From: Pseudomonas fulva
GTDB taxonomy: Bacteria; Pseudomonadota; Gammaproteobacteria; Pseudomonadales; Pseudomonadaceae
Reading direction: 5' to 3'
DNA length: 64,000 nucleotides
Assembly: GCF_023517795.1 (NCBI RefSeq)
Contig: NZ_CP082928.1
Location: forward strand, 2,170,001-2,234,000
Shown here: positions 36,805 through 43,426 of the stretch, piece after piece
Layout: the number at the start of each line of letters is the position of its first letter
Numbering within the stretch: position 1 is the first letter of the stretch
Position numbers and translations under genes: made by a program
Notes under the pieces: generated by a model
The model's database searches: none
The model's input: the letters and a program-made list of their open reading frames with translations, nothing else
What the model was told of the DNA's origin: nothing

Positions 36805-36829
36805 CCTGCTCACGATCTTTCTGGGCAGG
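36805..36829 (+). terminator. Possible terminator of the adhesin-secretion operon
   Basis: CCTGCTCA (36805-36812) and TGGGCAGG (36822-36829) form an 8-base stem with one G-U pair and a 9-base loop, starting three bases after the stop. There is no T-run. Confidence 0.4.
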
Positions 36830-37216
36830 CGTACGGGCAACTACAAGGCGGAAGCGGCCGCTCCCAGCGTAGGGTGGATAACGCTCTTTTTGTCCACCAT
36901 TGCGATCGCAGAGCGGTGGACGGGTCGGGCCGCGTAGGTAAAGCGTCGTCCACCCTACGAAAGGCCACTTGCGCCACATAGCAGTCGACCCGGATAAAGC
37001 GGGTATGAAGACCGTAAGCGGGTTCTCAGGCTCAAAGAACCGAAAAACACCTCGTCCGATTAATCACAAAGTGCGATGGAGAGCCGCCCGGGCGCGTGCT
37101 ATTACAAAACCAATGGCGCGTGCATCACGCTCTGGGCGTCGGCTCCAGGCCGATTTATCCACAGCGCATCACGCCGCCGGAACGCGTGAATCCAACCGCT
37201 TTCGGGGATCAGGGAA
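36830..37216. other. Intergenic region between adhesin secretion and tadE-like genes
   Basis: No convincing gene is present. The first part is a nested inverted-repeat element (36868-36959). The remainder leads to tadE and holds a perfect DnaA box TTATCCACA at 37155-37163. A promoter for tadE-tadG should be here, but none could be singled out. Confidence 0.55.
36868..36959. repeat. Nested inverted-repeat element (CGTAGGGTGGA / TCCACCCTACG)
   Basis: Outer arms CGTAGGGTGGA (36868-36878) and TCCACCCTACG (36949-36959) are perfect inverted 11-mers. Inside, GTCCACC (36892-36898) and GGTGGAC (36915-36921) are also inverted, so the element can fold as two adjacent hairpins or one long one. Similar GTAGGGTGGA sequences are dispersed repeats in many gammaproteobacteria. 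It encodes nothing. Confidence 0.75.
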
Positions 37217-37684
37217 GTGCCTCACTCAGCTGGGACTGGCTCGGCTTACCGGCAGCGAGGCGCTGCCGCCGTCGAGTTCTCGATCGCCTTCATCATCTTC
37301 TTCCTGATCCTCTACGGGCTGGTCGGCTACAGCATCCCGTTCCTGCTCGGCGCCACCTACCAGGAGCTGGCGACCGAAGCCCTGCGTGACGCCATCCGCT
37401 CCCCCGATACCCGCGCGCCTACCCCCGAACAGATCACCCTGCATCAACAACGGGTGCAGCAGAGCGTGCGCAACTCGTGGCTGCCATCAGCCTGGGCGCA
37501 ACCCTGCGAGGGCTATGACGGCTTCCTGAAAACCGGCGCGGTGTGGAGCGTGTGCGTGCGCCATGGGGATCCACAAAGCATCCTGCCGCCCTTCTCGATC
37601 TTTGGCTGGAAGGTGCCGCAACTACCGGACGAAATCCGCGGCGAGGCGAAGATCCGCCTGTACGGCGATGGGGCGGGAGGCTGA
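37217..37684 (+). CDS. TadE-like pseudopilin
   Basis: A 155-aa TadE-family minor pilin. A short leader with GSAYRQRG is followed by AAAVEFSIAFIIFFLILYGL; the Gly-Ala junction and Glu at +5 fit cleavage by the FppA peptidase. The periplasmic part has two cysteines (AQPCEGYDG, WSVCVRHGD) that may form a disulfide, as in other TadE/F proteins. The start is probably the GTG at 37217; a GGGG lies about eight bases upstream. It begins a three-gene cluster with tadG and a second TadE/F gene, about 24 kb from the main tad operon. Confidence 0.82.
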   Translation: MPHSAGTGSAYRQRGAAAVEFSIAFIIFFLILYGLVGYSIPFLLGATYQELATEALRDAIRSPDTRAPTPEQITLHQQRVQQSVRNSWLPSAWAQPCEGYDGFLKTGAVWSVCVRHGDPQSILPPFSIFGWKVPQLPDEIRGEAKIRLYGDGAGG

Positions 37685-37686
37685 GC

Positions 37687-39762
37687 ATGCCCAGCTATCG
37701 ACCTGGACGTGAGCGCCAGCGCGGCGCTTTCAGCATGCTGAGCGCGGCGACCCTGGTCGTGGCCATCCTGTTTCTGGCCCTGGTGATCGACAGCGGCCGC
37801 CTGTACCTCGAACAACGCAACCTGCAGAAACTGGCCGACACCGCGGCCCTGGAATCCATCTCGCGGCTGGCTTCCGGCAACTGCGCGCTGGATACCGCCC
37901 TCGCCCAGGTCTACGCCGTTGAAAATGCCGCCTCCTATGGCTTCGTCGCAGGTGCCGGGCGCTCGCTCAGCTCATCCTGCGTAAGCGTTTCGATCATCGA
38001 CGGCCTGCGCGTACCGGTCGCCGATGCCGCCAGTGGCAGGGCGGTTCGCGTGGTGACCAGCAGCCAGGTACCGGCCAGCATCGTGGTGCGCACCGGCAGC
38101 CTGTTCGGCCTGACCGGCGCTGACAGCGTACGCCTGCAAGCCGTCGCCGTGGCCGAGAAGGACAGCGGCCCGCTGACGGTCTTCAGTGTCGGCGCGCAGT
38201 TGCTGGATCTCAATGCCAACGGGCTGGTTCCCAAGCTACTCACCGCTGCCGGCGCGAACGTCAGCGGGCTGACGGTGCTCGATTCGCAGGGCCTGGCCAA
38301 CGCGCAAGTCACGCCGGCCGGCTTGCTGCAGGCGCTGGGTGTGGATATCGGCATCAATCAGTTGAAAGCGCTCACGCCTGAAGGCCTGGCGAACCTGGTG
38401 GACACCCGGGTCGGCGCGGTAGGCATCCAGCGGCTGGTCGAGGTTTCTGCCACCCTCGCCAATCACGATCAGGCGCTGGCCGCCGATATCCGGGCACTGG
38501 CCGCCACCCTGGCGAACTCGCAGGTGAACAACGCCACGGTGAACCTGTTGGCGACCGAGCAACGCCCCGGCCTGTTGAAGCTGGTAACCGGATCCGACCA
38601 GGCACTGGGGTCGGCACTGGATGCCCGGCTGGCGCTCGGCGATCTGTTATCCACAGGCCTGATGACGGCCGTCCAGGGACGCGGCTTGCTGGTGGATCAG
38701 CTGAATCTTCTCGGCCTGGTGAAGATCGAGCTTGGCATCGTCGAACCGCCGGCCATCGGCATCGGCCCGGTGGGCACCACCGCCTTCAACGCGCAAACCC
38801 GCCTGCATATCGATATCGACAGCAGCGGCGTGCCCCTGGCCAACTCCCTGCTCGATATGCTCGGCACCGCGATCAAGCTGCCGATCGTTCTCGATCTGGC
38901 AAGTGCCAGGGGTGAAGTGGCCGCTATCGACTGTTCCCGGGCAGAGCCCGAAGCGACCATCGAAATCGAATCCACCGTCGGCAACATCTGCATCGGCACC
39001 ATGCCCAGTGGTTCACGCTGGTCGACCCGCGCCAGTTGTACCGAGTCGAACCTGCAGGACGCCAGCATTCTCAGGTTGCTGAATCTCGACCTGATCAAGG
39101 GCAAGGCCGCCGTACCGCTGATCGCTACCGGCAACAATCCGGTTCGGGACGAGCTGACCCTCGCCGAGGACGAGTCCGATATCACCCAGGTCAACAACCT
39201 GAAAATCGGCGACTCGATCGCCAACCTGCTCTCCCAGGTCAGCCGGATGATCGGCGTCGGCGCGCCGAAGGGCGCCGATGGATACCCCGGCTTCACGCCT
39301 ACCCAGGCGGCGCAGATCGCCGACAGGTACCTGGCGACCTACCCCAACAAGGAGGCCATCCGCGCGGCCATGAAAGCGGACGGGCTGACCTGGCCCCGCC
39401 CGGTGGCGCTCCTGCTGGATACCACGATGCCCGATGAGTGGTACAACAAGCTGCCACTGACCACCTGCACCACCAACAAGGCCCAATGCCGCACCGAGCT
39501 GATCACCTCGTTGCAGAGCAAACCCCAGGGCGGGCTGCTCAGCAACGTCCTCACGGGGCTGGCCTCCTCCCTTGGCCTGAGCAGCAACTCCCAACCCCTC
39601 TTGCTCACCATCCTGAATCCGGTTCTCGATGCGCTCAAGCCCGTGCTCAACGCGGTTGGCGGCGCCGTCAGCAGCCTGCTCAGCAACCTCGGCCTGGATC
39701 TCGGCAAAAGCGAAATCAAGGTCCACAGCATCAGCTGCGGCATCCCGCAGCTGATCCGTTGA
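37687..39762 (+). CDS. tadG: TadG-like pilus assembly protein
   Basis: A 691-aa protein with an N-terminal TadG/TadE-like membrane segment (RQRGAFSMLSAATLVVAILFL split over about 11-32; then VIDSGRLYLEQRNLQKLADTAALES), followed by a long periplasmic region. Family members anchor to the inner membrane and contact the pilus base. The C-terminal part has four cysteines (DCSRAEP, NICIGT, ASCTES, LTTCTTNKAQC) and a Leu/Ser-rich stretch (about 600-690). In P. aeruginosa tadG lies between pprB and the DUF3613 gene; here that position is empty. It starts two bases after the tadE-like stop. Confidence 0.83.
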   Translation: MPSYRPGRERQRGAFSMLSAATLVVAILFLALVIDSGRLYLEQRNLQKLADTAALESISRLASGNCALDTALAQVYAVENAASYGFVAGAGRSLSSSCVSVSIIDGLRVPVADAASGRAVRVVTSSQVPASIVVRTGSLFGLTGADSVRLQAVAVAEKDSGPLTVFSVGAQLLDLNANGLVPKLLTAAGANVSGLTVLDSQGLANAQVTPAGLLQALGVDIGINQLKALTPEGLANLVDTRVGAVGIQRLVEVSATLANHDQALAADIRALAATLANSQVNNATVNLLATEQRPGLLKLVTGSDQALGSALDARLALGDLLSTGLMTAVQGRGLLVDQLNLLGLVKIELGIVEPPAIGIGPVGTTAFNAQTRLHIDIDSSGVPLANSLLDMLGTAIKLPIVLDLASARGEVAAIDCSRAEPEATIEIESTVGNICIGTMPSGSRWSTRASCTESNLQDASILRLLNLDLIKGKAAVPLIATGNNPVRDELTLAEDESDITQVNNLKIGDSIANLLSQVSRMIGVGAPKGADGYPGFTPTQAAQIADRYLATYPNKEAIRAAMKADGLTWPRPVALLLDTTMPDEWYNKLPLTTCTTNKAQCRTELITSLQSKPQGGLLSNVLTGLASSLGLSSNSQPLLLTILNPVLDALKPVLNAVGGAVSSLLSNLGLDLGKSEIKVHSISCGIPQLIR

Positions 39763-39770
39763 GGTGGGCG

Positions 39771-40319
39771 ATGAAAAGGCCGCCGAGAAAAACCCAGCAG
39801 GGCGCCGTGGCCATCGAGTTCGCCATGCTGTTCGCGGTGTTCTTCGTGGTGGTGTACGGGATCATCGCCTACAGCATTCCCATGCTGCTGCTGCTGACCT
39901 TCAAGCAGGTCAGCGCCGACGCGGCCCGGGCGACCCTGCAGGTCGACCCGGGCAATGCCGCCTATACCCAGCTGCTCAGCCGGGAGATCACGGCGGTGGT
40001 GCAACGCAGCTGGCTACCGCAAAGCTGGCGCGGTGGTGATTGCCCGGCGCCCGAGCAGGACGCCGCCGGCCTGGACTGGAGCCCGTTGCCAGGCCATGAC
40101 GGCCAGCCATCCTATGGCAATATCGCCCTCGACGACCGCGACCCGGCCGCGCCACGCTACGTGTTGCACGTGTGCCTGCAGCGCCGTTACAACCACGACG
40201 GTCCCAGCGACCAGCGGGCCATCGTGCCCACCCTGCGGCTGCTGGGGATAACCATCCCCAGCCTGCCCGACGAAAACGGCGAGGTGGTGATCCGCGGCGC
40301 CACCACCGTCACCCTCTGA
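39771..40319 (+). CDS. TadE/TadF-like pseudopilin
   Basis: A 182-aa minor pilin. The leader MKRPPRKTQQG precedes AVAIEFAMLFAVFFVVVYGI, with Glu at +5 after the expected Gly-Ala cut. It is clearly homologous to the TadE-like protein upstream (shared IAYSIP/VGYSIP, QRSWLPQSW/RNSWLPSAW and a C-terminal NGEVVIRGATT end). The cysteine positions DCPAPE and HVCLQRR match those of its paralogue. GAGGTGGG before the ATG fixes the start. It is the last gene of the cluster and converges on phoX with a 12-base gap. Confidence 0.83.
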   Translation: MKRPPRKTQQGAVAIEFAMLFAVFFVVVYGIIAYSIPMLLLLTFKQVSADAARATLQVDPGNAAYTQLLSREITAVVQRSWLPQSWRGGDCPAPEQDAAGLDWSPLPGHDGQPSYGNIALDDRDPAAPRYVLHVCLQRRYNHDGPSDQRAIVPTLRLLGITIPSLPDENGEVVIRGATTVTL

Positions 40320-40331
40320 GCAGGCCCCGGG

Positions 40332-42224
40332 TCAGGCGCCGATCACCCCGCCGTCGTCGCGGCTGATCACCACTACCGTCGAGCGCGGATGCACGCCGGC
40401 CTGGTGATCCGGGAAGCTCGAGCCGCCCTCCTCGCCCGGGTGCTGGATGCCCACGAACATGCTCCTGTAGTCCGGCGAGAAGGCCAGCCCGGTCACCTCG
40501 CAGCCCACCGGGCCGACCATGAAACGGCGGATCTCGCCGGTGTGCGGATCGGCGCAGAGCATCTGGTTGTTGCCCATGCCGGCGTAGTCGCCCTGGTTGC
40601 TGTACTTGCCGTCGGTCTGGATCCACAGGCGGCCGCCGCCGTCGAAGCCGACGCCGTCCGGGCTGTTGAACATGTTGTCGGCATTGATCGCATGGCTGCC
40701 GGCCTGGGGCGTGCCGGCGTGCACCACCGGGTTGCCGGCGACCACGAACAGGTCCCATTGGAAATCCATGGCGGCGGCATCGTCACCCTGTTCGCGCCAG
40801 CGCTGGATCTGCCCGTACAGGTTGTTGGCCCGCGGGTTCGGGCCGCCGACCGGCTGCCCCGGCTCGCCGCGCTTGCTGTTGTTGGTGAGGGTGCAATAGA
40901 CCTGGCCGTCCTTGGGGCTGACGGTGATCCACTCGGGGCGGTCCATGCGCGTAGCGCCGACATGGGTGCCGGCCTGCCGCGCGCGAATCACCACCTCGGC
41001 CTGGTTGGCAAAACCGTGCTCGGCGGTCAGGCCATGCTTGCCGGCGGTAAGCTCGATCCAGCGGCCGCGGCCTTTCGGGTGATCGGCATCACCGTTGCCC
41101 TCTTCGAAACGCGCCACGTAAAGCGTGCCTTGGTCGAGGATATGGCGGTTGGCCTTGGCGTTGTTGCGATCCAGGCGATCGCGGGTGATGAACTTGTAGA
41201 TGAATTCACCGCGCTCGTCATCGCCCATGTACACCACCACGCGGCCATCGCGGCTGGTGGTCAGCGCCGCATTCTCATGCTTGAAGCGACCCAGGGCGGT
41301 GCGCTTGATCGGCTTGGCCTGCGGATCGAAGGGATCGATCTCGACGATCCAGCCATGGCGGTTCAGCTCGTTGGGGTTCCTGGCGATATCGAAGCGCGGG
41401 TCGAAGCGGTGCCACTCGTTCTCGGCACTGGCATGCAACACGCTGAAGCGCTTCTGGTCGGGGGTGAACTGCAGGTTGGCATCGCTGCTGCCAAAGCAGT
41501 CGCTGAAGTTCTCTTCGCAGGTCAGGTAGGTGCCCCAGGGCGTCTGCCCGCTGGAGCAGTTCTGGAAGGTGCCCAGCACCTCGATACCGAGCGGATCGGC
41601 CTCGGTCTTGAGCAGCTCATGACCCCGGGCCGGGCCGCTCACGTCGATCGGCAGGTTGCCATGCACCCGGCGGTTGTAGGGCGAGCCCTGCACGAAGGCC
41701 CAGCCGTCAGCACCGCGACGCACCTCGATCACCGTCACGCCCTCGGCGTTCTGCGCCTTGCGCACGTCCTCGGCGGATTTCGGCAGGCCGCCATGGGCCA
41801 GCAGATAGCGGTAATTCACGTATTCGTTGTTGATGGCCATCAGCGCGCGATCGGGGTCGCCAGGCCAGGGGAAGAAACTCATGCCATCGGTGTTGTCACC
41901 GAACTGCAGCAGCTGTTCGGCCGCGCTGTTGCTGCCATCGCCCTTGAATGCCGGGCCGCCCTTCTGCAACGGCTGGCCCCAGCTGATCAGCGGGCGGAAC
42001 GAATAGCCGGGCGGCAGGGTGATGGTATCGGTCGTGGAGGCCGCCAGGTTGGCGAAACCCAGCAGCGGGCTGGGGACCGTGGCACTGATCGAATCGGCCA
42101 GTACGCTACGGCTCAGCAAACCGCCGCCAAGAAACAGCGCCGCGCCGGTCAACGCCCCGGCACCGATGAAGCGGCGGCGGGAAAGGGTCAGGCGTTCGAG
42201 GTCGGTCAATTGATCATCATGCAT
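40332..42224 (-). CDS. phoX: PhoX-family alkaline phosphatase, Tat-exported
   Basis: A 630-aa DUF839/PhoX protein. The N terminus has the twin-arginine motif LSRRRFIGAGALTGAALFLGG (split; Arg pair near residue 18) and an AxA-like site near SVLADS. The body contains family strings PWGTYLTCEENFSDCFG, GRFKHENAALTTSRDGRVVVY and YMGDDERGEFIYKF. PhoX enzymes bind Fe3+ and Ca2+ and release phosphate from organic esters in the periplasm or outside. The ATG at 42224 has AGGAG seven bases upstream; GTG 42227 is an alternative. A Pho box lies 50 bases upstream, so induction by phosphate starvation through PhoB is likely. Confidence 0.92.
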   Translation of the reverse strand: MHDDQLTDLERLTLSRRRFIGAGALTGAALFLGGGLLSRSVLADSISATVPSPLLGFANLAASTTDTITLPPGYSFRPLISWGQPLQKGGPAFKGDGSNSAAEQLLQFGDNTDGMSFFPWPGDPDRALMAINNEYVNYRYLLAHGGLPKSAEDVRKAQNAEGVTVIEVRRGADGWAFVQGSPYNRRVHGNLPIDVSGPARGHELLKTEADPLGIEVLGTFQNCSSGQTPWGTYLTCEENFSDCFGSSDANLQFTPDQKRFSVLHASAENEWHRFDPRFDIARNPNELNRHGWIVEIDPFDPQAKPIKRTALGRFKHENAALTTSRDGRVVVYMGDDERGEFIYKFITRDRLDRNNAKANRHILDQGTLYVARFEEGNGDADHPKGRGRWIELTAGKHGLTAEHGFANQAEVVIRARQAGTHVGATRMDRPEWITVSPKDGQVYCTLTNNSKRGEPGQPVGGPNPRANNLYGQIQRWREQGDDAAAMDFQWDLFVVAGNPVVHAGTPQAGSHAINADNMFNSPDGVGFDGGGRLWIQTDGKYSNQGDYAGMGNNQMLCADPHTGEIRRFMVGPVGCEVTGLAFSPDYRSMFVGIQHPGEEGGSSFPDHQAGVHPRSTVVVISRDDGGVIGA

Positions 42225-42273
42225 CACGGCGCTCCTGCTCTCTTCTGATGCGCAGGGACGCTATGTCACTGAT

Positions 42274-42291
42274 GTGACGCTTGCATGACAG
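42274..42291 (-). promoter_or_regulatory. Pho box upstream of phoX
   Basis: On the minus strand the site reads CTGTCATGCAAGCGTCAC: a perfect first half (CTGTCAT), a four-base spacer, and a second half matching the CTGTCAC consensus at five of seven positions. It is 50 bases upstream of the phoX ATG, in the correct orientation. Confidence 0.72.
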
Positions 42292-42318
42292 CTGATGGTG
42301 CGCGTCTCCGTCACCAGG

Positions 42319-42493
42319 TTATCGACAGGCAGGCGATGTTCACAAATACGGTGATCCAATCTGTGGATAACCTGGTAATTCCCCGCCACAGGCCTTACGG
42401 AGAGGGCTTCTTGGAAAACTGTACAGAATCTGACCAGCAATCAACCTTTATTCACAGGAGCCTTGGATAAGATTCGTGAACAGCTGTGGATAA
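42319..42493. promoter_or_regulatory. Cluster of DnaA-box-like sites
   Basis: The phoX-esterase gap of about 350 bases contains perfect TTATCCACA on the minus strand at 42362-42370 and 42485-42493, TTATTCACA at 42448-42456 and a near match TTATCGACA at 42319-42327. A further perfect box lies at 42784-42792 inside the esterase gene. No other gene is seen in the gap. It is not oriC, which should lie past mnmG; a DnaA-titrating or reactivating site is possible. Confidence 0.55.
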
Positions 42494-42580
42494 ACCTTCA
42501 GATGCCTTGTATTCCGGGCCCTGAAGAATTGCGGATAGTTTTTGTACACGGGCATCCACGGCGATCCGCCCTGTTCCGAA

Positions 42581-43426
42581 TCAGAAGCGTCGTGTACCGA
42601 TCAGCTCGTCGAGTACCCGGGACGTTACCCGGAACATCACCGACATGTGGTCTTCGCCGGACTCGATCTGGAAATCACTGCGCAGCCCGTACTGCGAAAG
42701 AGCCTGCAAGCGCAGCTGCAGAGCACGGGCGTCCTGGATGCTCTGGGGTGCCTCGCGGTCACCGATCAACAAGGTGAGGCTGCTGTGGATAAGATTCAGC
42801 TGACCTGCGTGGGCCCGCTCGAAGAACGCCCGTTCAGGCGCCAGCAGGTAGCGATCACGCCACCACAGAGTCGGGCTGACCGCCACTACGTGCTGGAACA
42901 GCTCGGGCCGGGTGAACAGGGTGTAGATGCCGAACATCCCGCCAAAGGAGTGCCCGACCAGGCTGCGCTGATCCGGGTCGACCTTGAAGCGCTTGCCGAC
43001 CTCGGGCATCAGCCGCTCCTCGATGAAGTCGAGGAACAGGTCCTGGCCACCCTGGGGCGGTGTGTTGCGCTCGACGGGCGGCGGCGGCGAGAGGTCGAAT
43101 GCACGACGCCCGACGTCCAGCGGCGTGTCGCCTGGATAGCCGATGGCCACCAGAATCGATCCGCGCAGCCGCTTCTGGGCACGTTTGGCCGCGTGGAAAG
43201 CCGGAAAATAGGCATTGCCGTCGAGCAGGTAGATTACCGGGTAGCCGCCGGTGTAGGGCACGTCCCCCTCCGGCAGGCTGATCATGATGCGGTACTCGCG
43301 CCCCTCGGCGCTTTTCAGCATCCATTGCTCGGTGCCGTCCAGCACCACCGGCTCGGCCTGGGCGACCGCCAGGCTGCCCAGCAACAGCGCGCTGAGCACC
43401 GCAACCCGTACGCCGATCGCGATCAC
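42581..43426 (-). CDS. Periplasmic siderophore esterase (IroE/PfeE-like alpha/beta hydrolase)
   Basis: A 281-aa hydrolase with a signal peptide (about 1-24, ending AVAQAEP). It has the alpha/beta fold strings YPVIYLLDGNAYF and ILVAIGYPGD, nucleophile elbow GHSFGGMFG (Ser near 158) and a C-terminal His in SGEDHMSVM. It resembles periplasmic esterases such as IroE and PfeE that linearise enterobactin-type trilactones to release iron. Its GTG start overlaps the receptor stop (GTGA), so it is translated with the receptor; this supports a role after siderophore import. The exact substrate is not known. Confidence 0.82.
   Translation of the reverse strand: MIAIGVRVAVLSALLLGSLAVAQAEPVVLDGTEQWMLKSAEGREYRIMISLPEGDVPYTGGYPVIYLLDGNAYFPAFHAAKRAQKRLRGSILVAIGYPGDTPLDVGRRAFDLSPPPPVERNTPPQGGQDLFLDFIEERLMPEVGKRFKVDPDQRSLVGHSFGGMFGIYTLFTRPELFQHVVAVSPTLWWRDRYLLAPERAFFERAHAGQLNLIHSSLTLLIGDREAPQSIQDARALQLRLQALSQYGLRSDFQIESGEDHMSVMFRVTSRVLDELIGTRRF

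Noticed and set aside
36969..37307. Small gene overlapping the start of tadE
   Set aside because: Its product is Arg/Ser-rich with a poly-Ser end and overlaps tadE in another frame; there is no ribosome-binding site.
42319..42792. Chromosomal replication origin
   Set aside because: Boxes are present, but there is no AT-rich unwinding region or dnaA/rpmH context. Pseudomonas oriC is expected past mnmG, beyond the right edge.
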